Source of the DNA: Beta vulgaris subsp. vulgaris
Taxonomy: Eukaryota; Streptophyta; Magnoliopsida; Caryophyllales; Amaranthaceae
Reading direction: 5' to 3'
NCBI RefSeq assembly: GCF_026745355.1
Contig: NC_079202.1
Span: 56,398,655-56,462,654, forward strand
DNA: 64,000 bases
Numbering within the stretch: the first letter of the stretch is position 1; each line of letters begins with the position of its first letter. The notes beneath the pieces are model-generated. The model worked only from the letters and a program-made list of their open reading frames with translations, ran no database searches and was not told where the DNA came from. The translations under genes and the position numbers were made by a program. Positions 48,607-59,638 of the stretch are shown piece after piece.

Positions 48607-49620
48607 ATTATAGTGTATGTATATATGATAAGTGTATCAATTTATGATATAGTGTATGTTGCAGTGATATAGTGTATGTTAAATGATATAGTGTATGTTA
48701 AAGTGATATAGTGTATGTTAAAGTGATATAGTGTATCTTAAAGTGATATAGTGTATGTTATAATGATATAGTGTATGGTAAAATGATATAGTGTATGTTA
48801 AAATGATATAGTGTATGTTAAAATGATATACTGTATGTTAAAGTGATATAGTGTATGCTATAATGATATAGTGTATGTTACAATGATACAGTGTATGTTA
48901 TAGTGATATAGTGTATGTTACAATGATATAGTGTATGTTATAATGATATTGTGTATGTTATAGTGATATAGTGTATGTTATAATGATATAGTGTATGTTA
49001 AAATGATATAGTGTATGTTTCAGTGACATAGTTTATGTTATAGTGATATAGTGTATGTATGTTATAGTGATATAGTGATATAGTGTATGTTATAGTGATA
49101 TAGTGTATGTAAATGTGATATAGTGTATATTATAATAATGTGCATTTTCATATAGTGTATGATTTTTAACAGGAGCTTCATGGTATATTAAAATGATATA
49201 GTGTATGTTACAATGATATAGTGTATGTTATAATGATATTGTGTATGTTATAGTGATATAGTGTATGTTAAAATGACATAGTGTATGTTAAAATGATATA
49301 GTGTATGTTTCAGTGACATAGTTTATGTTATAGTGATATAGTGTATGTTATAGTGATATAGTGTATGTAAATGTGATATAGTGTATATTATAATAATGTG
49401 CATTTTCATATAGTGTATGATTTTTAACAGGAGTTTCATGGTATATTAAAATGATATAGTGTATATGGATATTATATAGTGTATGTTATATTATATAGTG
49501 TATTAAATATAATGTAACTATGATTAATATAGTGTATTAACGTTATAGTGTTACATATGATATAGTGTATTTATATTTTATATAGTTTATTTATGTATGA
49601 TATAGTGTAGGTAAGGTTTT
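48607..49620. repeat. 20-bp tandem array beside the transposase exon
   Basis: About 45 units with core GATATAGTGTATGTTA, in the same plus-strand orientation as the array at 46547-47460. Two larger duplicated blocks (around 48895-49155 and 49195-49450), each containing TAATAATGTGCATTTTCATA, show segmental copying. It lies upstream of the transposase acceptor and was probably intronic. Confidence 0.92.
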
Positions 49621-50238
49621 ATTTTATAATATAGTGACTTAACATTTCGTATTTTAGAACTTTATGTACGTCACGTTTTCTTAGTATGGCCATAGTTAAA
49701 TAAAATTAAGCCAACTGTAGTTAAGCTATGGTTTATTAACAAAAAGTAATAATTACTTGTGTTGGGTACCGCGCATAATCTTCTGATGATTTCCTGAGCT
49801 GCAGTCACTTCATTTAAAAAGAATGGCACCCTTTCATTTCTTCTCAGCTATTTCCACTAAAAAACCACCATACTAAGCAAGGCATTTTGAAGGCATTTGA
49901 AAGCGATTTGAAAGAGATTTTTGAAGTATCTCATTTTCTTACTTTAGCAAGGTACATTCATAATTCTCTTTTTTTGTAGTTTATGTTAAATTTTATGTGA
50001 ATTTTTTTTTGGGTTATCATACAGTTTAGGTTTTTGTGATAATTATTTTAATTTTTTTAGCGAATTGTTATTAATTGTTAGTAAACAAGTATAGTTTACA
50101 TTTCCTTTGAAATGATGAAGTTAAACTCAACAAGTTAAAATTAAAAGAAGGTGTAAAACAGAGGGTAAAAGAAGGGGTAGTGTAGTGTTGGTTTGATATT
50201 TGTTTTATGCTGATTTTTTGTATTTTTTCGAAGGTTAA
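49621..50238. other. Unassigned, leader of the F-box-like frame
   Basis: AT-rich DNA between the array and the F-box-like frame. It may contain its promoter and leader and, possibly, the lost right end of the Mutator-like element. No hairpin end was found. Confidence 0.35.
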
Positions 50239-50672
50239 ATGGCTTCACTTGATCAACTTCATCCAGTCCTCTCAATGCATGAGATTCTACGTTTCCATTT
50301 TTCCCTCGACTTTCTGACCCAAAGGACAGAGAGTGTGTGGAAAGTGTGTGCAGAGAGTGGAGGGCCATTGCAAGGTATGGTTTAGAAGATGCCCACGAAC
50401 TGTTGGGTATGGAACAAATTATGTCCTTTCATGTGTTCTCTAAAGTATCATGTTGGTATTCTGAAGATGTGATGAATGTCTGTAAAACATGGAGGAAGTT
50501 GTGGAAAGTAAGGGATTCAGTTCATTGGATGCCCGAGTGGGAGGACACCTCCATGAAGGCCTGGGCTCTCAAGTCCATAATTTTTGATGATGGTGTTGAT
50601 TTTTGGGCTCACATTAGTGGTGAGTGGTGGGTTTACTGTGATGGGTTCCCAATTTTATTTGGTGAAGAATAA
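50239..50672 (+). pseudogene. F-box-like gene, probably frameshifted
   Basis: One frame starts with ATG at 50239 (MASLDQLHPVLSMHEILRF). Near 50295-50310 the similarity passes to another frame, which reads LSDPKDRECVESVCREWRAI and continues open to a stop at 50670-50672. The join resembles an F-box (L....EIL..L..KD......VCREWR.IA), the motif that binds SKP1 in SCF ubiquitin ligases. The rest (SWYSEDVMNVCKTWRKLW-like, with many Trp, near SGEWWVYCDGFPILFGEE at the end) is not recognised. The frame change suggests a pseudogene or a misread base. The Athila element is inserted 34 bp after the stop, so the 3' UTR is split and continues at 63736. Confidence 0.4.
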
Positions 50673-50706
50673 AGCATTAATTAGAGTTAGTTAGGGGATT
50701 AGGGCT

Positions 50707-52400
50707 TGATAGGAGGTTTTTAGTGTGTCGTTAGGGCACTAAGAACCGCTTTCCAAACAATATTTATAGTCCTAACAAGCAATTACTAAGAGAATAGTAA
50801 GGGCAAGTCAATGGTCGATCCACAGGGAAACAGGGATTGGTTAAAGTCTAACAAGTCTAGACTGCCTAATTGAAGAAGTTTTTGGGGGTTTGAAAGAGTT
50901 TTGGTATCAATTAAGTCTAGAACAAGCAACTAATACGAGTTTAAATATCAAATAAAGACACTAGAGTTAAGGCTACTAGTATGAATAAGAACGGATGATG
51001 ATTGTTAATGCGATTGTGAAGCAACAAAGACGATTATGCAAGGTTTAGTTCTTCTCTAAAATACTTGAGTCCTCTCTCGAATGGTCCTCAAGAGTAATCG
51101 CTTAATCTATCAACTAAATCCTCTCTCGAATGGTCTTTAGTTAATTGATTAAGAGATTCGATAAGTTTGGAAAACCCCTAATGAAGGATCCCCTTAATTT
51201 CCACCCAATATCTTGGTATAGAAATTAAGTTGATTCTTGGGGATGATAAAAGAGTTCAAAATCCGGTTTAAGAACGTTTGAAATCAAAATACCAAAGTAT
51301 AGGTGTGATCAATATCTATCCTAAGGTCTCAAAACACCAAGATCAATGCATAATTTTCTCTGAATAATCACAATCACATCAACATCATATTTAAACCCTA
51401 ATTCATACTTTCACCCTAACCCTAGATTATGGAACTACTCACTAATCATGGAGTTAAAGCAATTAAACAATGAATCTATGACTAATCTAAGGTTAAACAT
51501 GATTAAGAAATTATTAAACTAATAGAAATCGCAATTATTAAACTAAGAGAATGAAGATCTTAAATAATATGAGAACATAAACAAACACCAAGAGAATGAA
51601 ATAAAAAACAAAACTTTGAATTGAATTGAATGAAAAGTACCTTGAATGTAAATCGAATCACAAATTATGATCTCTAATCTCAATTACCAATGAAAACTAA
51701 AGTGTTTTCTCTCTAATACAAAACCCTAAAAAGTTGTGTAAAAACTAGAATAAAGCGTCACCCTCAACTGAAAAGGAAAAAGGCTTTAATGATCGAAACT
51801 TTTTTTTTTCGGAACGCATGGTGCGGGCGCACCATAAGTAGGTGCGGGCGCACCATAAGTAGGTGCGGGCGCACCATGCTCAGGTGCGGGTGCACGAATG
51901 TGAAGGTGCGGGCGCACCTAAGCTTTTGCCTCAGCTTGAATTCATCCGTCAAAATGTGCGGGCGCACATAGAGTTGGTGCGGGCGCACCAGACGCAGGTG
52001 CGGGCGCACCTTGTACTTGGTGCGGGCGCACCAATGTCGTTTGTTTTGTGCTGCAATGTTGGTTGATGGTGCGGGCGCACCAATAGCGTGTGCGGGCGCA
52101 CCAGACGCACCTCAGACTAACTCTCAGCCTCTAGCTTGTTCCCTCGTGCCATGCCTCGCATTTCTCGGCCCCAAAAAGGGTCATACCTGCAATAGAAACA
52201 CGAGCAAACATGGTGAAAGCAAATGTGCTAGAAATTCGATCAAAATAGATCGAAAGTCTAGCAAAATGTCACTATGACCAAGTATGATCAAGTGAGTGAA
52301 ATAGAAGGGAAAAGTGAGGAGAAAAAGGAAGAAAAGGAGAGAAAGGGAGCTAAAACAAGCCAAAAGAAGGTCATAAAGTGCGTTAGAAACGCACTTATCA
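50707..52400 (-). repeat. 3' LTR of the Athila element
   Basis: It begins TGATAGGAGG and ends ACTTATCA on the plus strand, and is nearly identical to 62077-63730. Eleven GTGCGGGCGCAC-type hairpins lie at 51829-52103, about 300-570 bp from the LTR's own 5' end, probably in U3. Confidence 0.95.
51829..52103. repeat. GC-rich hairpin array in the 3' LTR
   Basis: Eleven copies of GGTGCGGGCGCACC or close variants. Each can pair GGTGCG with CGCACC around a GG loop. Three begin as a perfect 21-bp tandem repeat (spacer ATAAGTA), then spacers vary up to about 50 bp. One copy has GTGCGGGTGCAC. Confidence 0.95.
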
Positions 52401-52415
52401 AACTCCCCCAAGCTT
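52401..52415 (-). other. Polypurine tract of the Athila element
   Basis: On the minus strand AAGCTTGGGGGAGTT directly precedes the 3' LTR (TGATAAGTGCG). This is the expected place and composition for the plus-strand primer. Confidence 0.8.
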
Positions 52416-53305
52416 AGCGTTTTGCTTGTCCTCAAGTAAACCAAGAATGAGAGTGAAGGAAAGAAAAAGAAAAGGAGAATAAAAAGAAAAGGGAAACATG
52501 CAACAAACTAACACTATTCTCAATTAAAGAACTCTCACACATATCCTTGAATTTCACTTGTTTCTTTTGTCACTTTGTGAACTTTTTCCTTTTTCTCATC
52601 AATTTGATCTTTCTTTCTTTTCATTTTCAATAATAAACCAAATCAAACAATAAGAACTTTCTTTCTTTTATTTCTTTTGTCTTTCTTTTTCACAAAATTT
52701 TTCAACTTTTGCCATCATACAAGCACATTAACTCTCTTTCAACCAAGACTTAATATCAAAACCACTTAACTCAACAAAAACTACACATGTACTCCACTTT
52801 GGGGAAAGTTGGCCATGACTCATTATGTGGTTAAGCAAAAATAGGATAGAAAGGCTCAGATGGGTTGAGAAGCGAATGTTATGCAGGTATTCAAGCTTTT
52901 GGCTTTGTAGCTCCTATTACTAGCAAAAGAAACGCCCTAAATCATTCTCCTAGAGGCTCGTCTTATGTAATCTTGGGGAGCTAAAATGCAAGTCACAAGT
53001 TAGGCGATCAATGGTGAGGGTTGTGAGTGAGTCTTACGAGGTTCTTGGCCCTCCTTCGGGATTCATCGCACAAGGGGCAAGGCAATCCATTCATCCAACT
53101 CGCTCAATTTCAAAGAGACTCTACCAAAAGTTATCGGTTTCAAGAGACGCCTAAAGTCACAACAGGGCTTCCAAAATCATCAAGTCTAATATAAGGAAGG
53201 TCTTCCAATCAAGTCATGAACTCTTTAGCCACAAATCATGCATGCAACCAAGCTATCCTAAATGCAGAAAAAAAACAAAAAAAAGAAGAAAAAGAATAAA
53301 CGAGG

Positions 53306-53336
<31 letters not shown>

Positions 53337-53700
53337 AAATATGTAAAGCAAAAGAAAATGACCAAAAGAAACTACCAAAGCACAGCTGTACAGGTGAAGA
53401 GAAGTCAGCAGGGGTGGAGGATGTCAATACCACAACAGAAACAATCACCAGTAGCAACCGAAAACCAATGAGACCCCTAACTTCTAACCATCTATGAACC
53501 CGAAACTCCCTAAGATACAGACATACAAGCAAGTCCCCCAAGCTTAAGCAAAACTCCGCGCTCGGAGTTGCAAAAGGAGGGAGAGGAGGGGGGGTTAGGA
53601 AAAACATCCTAATAGTTCCCACCATTCCCCCCATCGGGAGGGGGTAAGGGGGAAATACCCACCAGAGGACCCATCATAGTAGGATGGGTAGTGGGGTAAG
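52416..53700. other. Athila internal 3' spacer
   Basis: Non-coding DNA between the 3' ORF and the polypurine tract. It is AT-rich, with an (AT)n run near 53305-53325. No supported reading frame was seen. Confidence 0.5.
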
Positions 53701-53716
53701 GACGGAAGAAGGCTCC

Positions 53717-55075
53717 TCAAACGGCCTTCTCGAGGGTCGAAAGATGGAGGATAGTGGGGATGGTTAGGGAAGGGAGGCTCATGTCCGGAGTGGACATTGG
53801 CGAGGTGAGTGCGCCAAGCCACCCTAGACACTGGTCCAGGTCGGTGCGGATACCGGCAAGAGTAGCCGTAACCGCACGGTGATTGGCCTCCTGAGAGGCC
53901 TGCATCTGCGCTATGGCTGCCATGACAGAGCCCATGTCGAAGGATTGAGAGGAGGAAGCTTTGGCCACCTCACTCTCAGGAATGCGGTGGTCGGGCCTCG
54001 GACCTCTCGGAGCGCGTGGAATGCGCTCCCTATGAATGGGCTCAGGGATAGCCCGTGGGATGTCATGGGCAGGGGGAATCCGCCAACGGTTTTCAGCGTC
54101 AGCGGGGAGGTCCCAGTTGAAGTCGGGCCCTATAAAGCAGTAAGGTTGCCCCCCCACAAGCCAGGTTTCCGTTTCCTTCTGATAACCGCGCAGAAATTTC
54201 ATCTGCTGCAAACTGGCACCATCCAACTTGTTGGGTGACCAACAGTGGCACGCTCGCTTCCAAGCGAGCGAGGTCATCGTGCAGGTCAAGGTAGGACGCT
54301 AGTCGGGTGACCATGCCACCACAAAGGATCTCCCCAGTCACCGTTGTGCCCCCCCGAATTTCCTGCAGGCGGTTGAGAGGAGAGCAGCAAAGTTAATGCG
54401 GGCTCTATGGTGGGCCCCGTCAGTGGCCAACCAGAGAACCAACAGCTCGTCCTTCCGCAACTGCCCGACTTCCTGTTTAGGAAAGATGGTGTAAACCAAC
54501 ATCCTATGGAAGTATCGGAGAGCAAGGTGGATGATCTCCGAAGCTTTGGACGAGTTCGTTCGAAACGAAGTCGTACCGTTGGTGATCTTTGCCCACCACT
54601 CTTGCTCATTGTATCCCTGCCAGATGAGCTCAGAGGGCATCGCAGGGAGCTCGAGGGTCCATCCCAAACGCCTCACAGAATTCGTCAAAAGACAGTGCTC
54701 TAGCTTGATTAAACATGCGAAATTGAATAGTTAGAGCACCTGTCACATTACTTATGTGCAACGTACTCAAGAATTCTAGAGTGAGTTGATCATAAGTAGG
54801 TTCATGAATAGAAAGGAAGTCCGATAACCCGACGTTATCTGCCATTTCCCTTATCATCGAGTTGATGCCAAGGTAGTTGCAGGTAGTGGAGTCATAGAAC
54901 TTCGTTGGACGAAGTGTCGCTCAGAAAGTTGTTGAAAAATTTGTTTGTGAGCGGCATTGGGAAACTTTAGAGCATATAGGGGAGGGGGATGCGAGCTAGA
55001 CGAAGGTCCTTGTGAAGAAGACCCCGTCTTTGCTCGCTTAGACCGGGATGAGCCTTCACCACCACTTCTTCCCAT
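53717..55075 (-). pseudogene. Athila 3' ORF (ATHILA ORF-1 family), broken
   Basis: It starts MGRSGGEGSSRSKRAKTG at 55075, with a Ser-rich head that looks like a nuclear-localisation stretch. It continues through several frames: PTYDQLTLEFLSTL and QFRMFNQARALSFDEFCEAF (about 54660-54800), then IIHLALRYFHRMLVYTIF and KDELLVLWLA (about 54430-54560), then GGMVTRLASYLDL (about 54300) and a Gln/Pro-rich tail. The (T.LTLEFLSTL...F.L.N....S..EF...FG) pattern is that of the ATHILA ORF-1 family, found 3' of pol and sometimes called env-like. Its role is unknown to me. At least four frame breaks show it is dead. A short exon-like stretch may lie upstream (see the leader entry). Confidence 0.75.
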
Positions 55076-55599
55076 GGTGAAAAAGAATTTTTGTTTGGCA
55101 AAAGGGAAGGAGAAGTGATGATCTGCTGCAAAGACACAACCACAAAGCGGACTCTCTACACAAAAAACAGCAAAAAGAAAAAAAAAAAAAAACCACACAA
55201 AAAGAAAAATCAAACCACAAAAAGGGAAAACACACAAAAAGAAAGAAAATAAAAACTAAGCCTAAGATCTACCAGCTAGCCATCCACAATTAGTAGCAAC
55301 AAAGTTGCTAGCAATCAAGAGTTTCACCACTCAAAGAGACTTTCAAGCCAATTTCACCAAACCAACCACAATTATGCAAAAAATCAACAACACCGAACAA
55401 TTTTGCAATGTAGTTCTCAAAAAAGAATATTATGAATTTATCACAAACCACAAAAATTGCATTGTTCACCACATCACCAAACACAAATATGACCAAAGTT
55501 CATGAACAATCAAAAGAAATTAAGGAAAACAAGCATGCAATCAAAAAGAAAACACACTAGAGGTCCAATTTAGTTGATTATTGATGAAAAAGCAAAGAT

Positions 55600-55890
55600 T
55601 AGAAGGGAGTTACCAACATGGAGATGAAAATCCCCAATTTTGAAACCCTAGAAATCGAATCCTTGCAAAACCCCCAATTTTTGTGCTTTGAATGTTGTAG
55701 AGAAGATGGTGATGAAGATTCCGGTGATATTTCCCGTTGAAAGTCGCCGGAAAAGGGTAGTGGTGGCCGGATCTAGAGAGGAGCAAGAGAGAGAAAGTGA
55801 GTGAGTGTGAGAGATAGTTCGAAATAATGAAGAAAAGAGGGAGGAGGGCTGAAAAAAAAATATGTTGGGTATCGTTTTTTTTTTCGCCCA
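55600..55890 (-). promoter_or_regulatory. UTR-like leader upstream of the Athila 3' ORF
   Basis: Reading the minus strand after the hairpin array come CT-rich DNA (CTCACACTCACTCACTTTCTC, CTCTCTCTTGCTCCTCTC), then GGATTCGATTTCTAGGGTTT, and an ATG whose next bases fit a donor (ATGTTG then GTAACT near 55620). This resembles a plant promoter and leader, not retrotransposon spacer. It could drive or splice onto the 3' ORF. No experimental or splice evidence is available; the acceptor near 55080 is not clear. Confidence 0.35.
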
Positions 55891-55896
55891 GCCGGG

Positions 55897-56240
55897 TTGG
55901 TGCGGGCGCACCTACGCCAGGTGCGGGCGCACCAATCGATTTTCAAAAACTTTCAAAGCGTTTGGTGCGGGCGCACCAAACCTTCTGTTTTTTCTTGAAA
56001 AATTCCGGAAAAGTTGGTGCGGGCGCACCATATACATGTGCGGGCGCACCAAATTTTTTTCGAAAATTTTCTCCTTTTGTGCGGGCGCACCTGGAGTAGG
56101 TGCGGGCGCACAAAACCTTCTGTTTTCTCCTTAAAATTCCGGAGGATTGGTGCGGGCGCACCATATCATGTGCGGGCGCACCAAATTTTTCGAAAATTTT
56201 TTCTTTGTGCGGGCGCACCTGAGAGGTGCGGGCGCACAAA
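55897..56240. repeat. GC-rich hairpin array inside the Athila element
   Basis: Eleven copies of GTGCGGGCGCAC, often with flanking G or C, lie between the end of integrase and the 3' ORF. Spacers differ from those in the LTRs (for example TTTCGAAAATTTT and CTTCTGTTTT), and a 120-130 bp block of four hairpins is repeated. The shared core shows that the array is not merely a copy of LTR sequence. Confidence 0.95.
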
Positions 56241-56466
56241 ACCATCTTTTCTCACTCTTTCGTTTTCGAATCATCATTTCACTTAACTTTTCACAAGAAC
56301 TCAGATGTCCCAATGTAGCTCTCATGGCTAACTGATAAATCAAAATTCTAACTAACAAACAAAAGAAAAATGAACAAAATAAAAGAAAAGGAAAAGAAAA
56401 GAAACGGGTTGCCTCCCGTATAACGCTTGTTTTAAGTCTTTAGCTAGACTAAAAAGGATACTTCCA

Positions 56467-57726
56467 TCACAAGAGTCGCTCAGGTGAGCGAAGAATCAAG
56501 CAACCAATTGAACCAACGGCATGAGAATCATGATAGAACTTCAACCTTTGCCCGTTAACCCAAAATGGGCCGTTCTCACCCATAACTTCATAAGCTCCAT
56601 ATGGAGTAGTCTTAACACAGAGAAGGGACCCGACCACTTGGACTTTAACTTTCCGGGGAAAAGCTTTAGTCTTGAGTTGAACAGTAAGACCTTGTCCCCA
56701 ACCCGAAAATCTCGTTGTTGAATCCGGTTGTCGTGCCATTTCTTCGTTTTCTCTTTGTACAGTCTAGAACTCTCATAAGCATCAAAACGAAGTTCCTCCA
56801 GTTTTACTAGCCTTTCTTTTCGAGCTTCTCCTGCCAAGTGTAGATCCATGTTGAGCTCCTTAACTGCCACCAAGCCTTGTGCTCAAGCTCAACCGGCAAA
56901 TGACATGCCTTGCCATACACAAGGCGATAGGGAGTGGTGCCATGGGCGTCTTGAAAGCCGTGCGAAGAGCCCAAAGAGCGTCATCAAGCTTCAAAGACCA
57001 ATCCTTTCGTGTCCTATTGACCACACTCTCAAGAACATTTTAACCTCTCGATTCGAAACCTCAACTTGGCCTTGTGTTTGGGGGTGATAAGGAAGACCTA
57101 CTTTGTGATTCACCCCGTATTTCTTCAATAATGCTTCTAATTGCTTTTTGGCGAAGTGTGAACCCCATCACTGATCAATACACGGGGCACCCCAAATCGA
57201 GGGAAGATGATCTTCTTCAAAAGCTTGGTGACTACCTTATGGTCATTGGTGGGAGAGGCAATGGCTTCCACCCATTTGGTCACGTAGTCGACCGCAACAA
57301 GAATATATACATTCCCACAGGAAGGAACAAATGGGCCCATAAAGTCGACCCCCAGACATCAAACGGCTCAACCTCAAGAATGTTCTGTTGAGGCATCTCG
57401 TGTCGCTTTGTGATGCCACCACTCCGTTGACATCTATCACAAGCCACCACAAATGTTCGGGCATCCTTTTGCAATGTTGGCCAGAACATACCACATTGGA
57501 GCACCTTAGCAACAGTTTTGCTTGCTCCACCATGTCCTCCACATGCCAAAGTATGGCAATGATGCAAAACCGAGGCCATCTCATGATTAGGAACACACCT
57601 CCTAAACACGCCATCAGCACACTTCTTAAAAAGGAGCGGGTCATCCCAGTAGAACCTCGAAACTTCTTTAAAGAACCGCTTCCTTTGTTGGGAAGTAAAA
57701 CCATGAGGTTCAATCCCACAAGCCAA
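56467..57726 (-). pseudogene. Athila integrase, broken
   Basis: The zinc-binding part has VLHHCHTLACGGHGGASKTV and VVACDRCQR (HHCC). The catalytic core begins FDVWG and continues, in another frame, with [25 protein letters not shown] and [13 protein letters not shown], with the second Asp visible in LISDG. The C-terminal part includes KKWHDNRIQQRDFRVGDKVLL and KLKSKWSGPF, the GPF/Y pattern of Gypsy integrases. Frame changes separate the three parts. Confidence 0.85.
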
Positions 57727-57849
57727 TAATTTGCATAATCAGCGAACCATGGAACCTCATTGTTCAGAATGGCGAACAAGGCTTCTTCTCTCAAATCGTC
57801 CTCGATAGGAATCTCCTCCAGATTGTCAGAGGGAGGCGTGAAAGATGGT

Positions 57850-58330
57850 CAGCTACCACATTCTCCGTCCCCTTCTTCTCTTTCATCTCAAAATCAAACT
57901 CCTGAAGAAGCAACACCCACCTAATGAGCCTAGGCTTAGCATCCTTCTTACTCATCAAATACCGGACCGCAGAATGATCCGTATACACCACCGCCTTATT
58001 ACATGTCAAGTAGGAACGGAACTTGTCAAAAGCAAATACCACGGCCAACATTTCCTTTTCCGTAGTTGCATAGTTCCGTTGAGCATCATCCAGAGTCCTA
58101 CTTGCATAGGCTATCACATGTAGCCTCCCTTCCTTGCGTTGCCCAAGAACAACTCCCACTGAAAAGTCACTAGCATCGCACATTAGTTCAAAAGGCAAGC
58201 TCCAATCCGGAGCTTGCACAATGGGGGCAGAAGTAAGGGCTTTCTTAAGAGTTTCAAAAGCCTTAGTACAAGACTCATCAAACGCAAAATCAACATCTTT
58301 CTGAAGTAGATTCGTCAATGGTTTGGCTAT
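57850..58330 (-). pseudogene. Athila RNase H
   Basis: [55 protein letters not shown] and [10 protein letters not shown] are the conserved blocks of the Gypsy RNase H. Frame continuity with the reverse transcriptase end is good (frame from 58564). Confidence 0.9.
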
Positions 58331-58559
58331 TTGAGAGAAATCCTTGATGAAACGTCGGTAAAAACCAGCATGTCCAAGGAAAGCGCGAACTCCCGTCACC
58401 GAGTTCGGTGGCGGAAGCTTCTCAATAACCGAAACCTTTGCCGGATCTACTTCAATACCCTTTTTCGACACTTTATGCCCAAGTACAATGCCTTCCTCGA
58501 CCATAAAGTGACACTTCTCCCAATTCAGTAAAGGTTCGTCTCTTGACACCTTTTTAACA

Positions 58560-59235
58560 CACATTCAAGATTAACCAGACATGTGTCAAAAGACGAACCA
58601 CACACACTAAAGTCGTCCATGAAGACTTCAATGGAATCTTCTAGCATGTCAGAGAAGATTGCTGTCATACACCTCTGAAAAGTGGATGGGGCATTACACA
58701 AACCAAAGGGCATCCTTCGATATGCAAATGTCCCATACGGACAAGTAAAGGTGGTTTTCTCTTGGTCATCCGGATGAATGGGGATTTGAAAGAATCCGGA
58801 ATAACCATCAAGAAAACAGAAGTGTGAATGACGAGCAAGCCTCTCCAACATTTGGTCAATGAAGGGAAGGGGGAAATGATCTTTCCGGGTGGATTTGTTC
58901 AGTTTCTGTAATCAATACAGACTCTCCACCCAGTGACAGTCCTAGTTGAGATTGTTTCTCCTTTCTCATTCTCAACTATAGTCATGCCTCCTTTTTTTGG
59001 AACCACGTGAATCGGGCTCACCCACTTGCTATCTGAGATAGCTAAATGATTCCCGCGTACGTAGTTTCAAGATCTCCTTTTTCACAACCTCTTTGAGGTT
59101 GGGATTGAGCCTTCTCTGATGCTCGATGGAGGAGGCATTACTATCGATGAGATGGATACGATGCATAGCAAGAGAAGGGCTTATCCCCTTAAGGTCATCA
59201 ATCGAATACCCAATGACATCTTTATATTTTTGCAA
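58560..59235 (-). pseudogene. Athila reverse transcriptase, broken
   Basis: Blocks in order: HRIHLIDSN..S.EHQRRLNP, WVSPIHVVPKKGG, GWRVCIDYR, then in another frame SHFCFLDGYSGFFQIPI, GTFAYRRMPFGLCNAPSTFQ and VFMDDFSVCG, the catalytic FMDD. A frame change and stop lie near 58860-58910. Confidence 0.88.
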
Positions 59236-59638
59236 AATTCCAATCAGTTTTGATATAGAAATGTCATCAAGACTCGAATTGACAATAACAGGATAAGTAC
59301 ATGCATCATCAAGAAAAACATATCTAAGAGAGGAGGGAAGGGGTTTGAACTCTACCTTGGGAGGAGGCTTAGAACACTCCTCTTTTCAGTGGATGATGCA
59401 GCTAGAACCTCAAACGCCTCATCTTGCGTTGTCCTCTTCCATGTCCAAGTTAAGGGTGTCGGTAAGTGCAGCATACAAATCGCTCCCAGAATATCCACAC
59501 TCATGGTGTCCTCACCTCATCTTCCACTAGGCTTACCCGGCAAATTTTCTCCATCATAGGCTCTTCAGTGTCTTAGAGAACTCGAACACCACCCGCTCAT
59601 TAGCTACCTCAACCGTGATTGTGTCTTTTTGCAGTTTA

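Larger units (their letters stand above)
45979..49620. mobile_element. Mutator-like element with convergent genes, incomplete
   Basis: The left end (ACTAATATGAATCCGGTACA, then the hairpin CACACTAACTTAGTGTG and CACGTGA) matches the ends of the element at 22008-23660. Inside are a plus-strand gene starting near the left end (46231-47739) and a minus-strand FAR1-type transposase piece (47714-48570), which meet tail to tail. Each has a 20-bp tandem array beside it. The layout resembles maize MuDR, where mudrA and mudrB converge. The missing transposase C-terminus suggests an internal deletion at about 47.70-47.74 kb. No matching right end was found before the Athila insertion at 50707 or after 63735, so the true right edge is unknown. 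Confidence 0.75.

Noticed and set aside
51764..52066. Protein with repeated VRPH or CGRT units
   Set aside because: The reading frames across the GTGCGGGCGCAC array repeat only because the DNA repeats, in several frames on both strands, with no start context or conserved flank.
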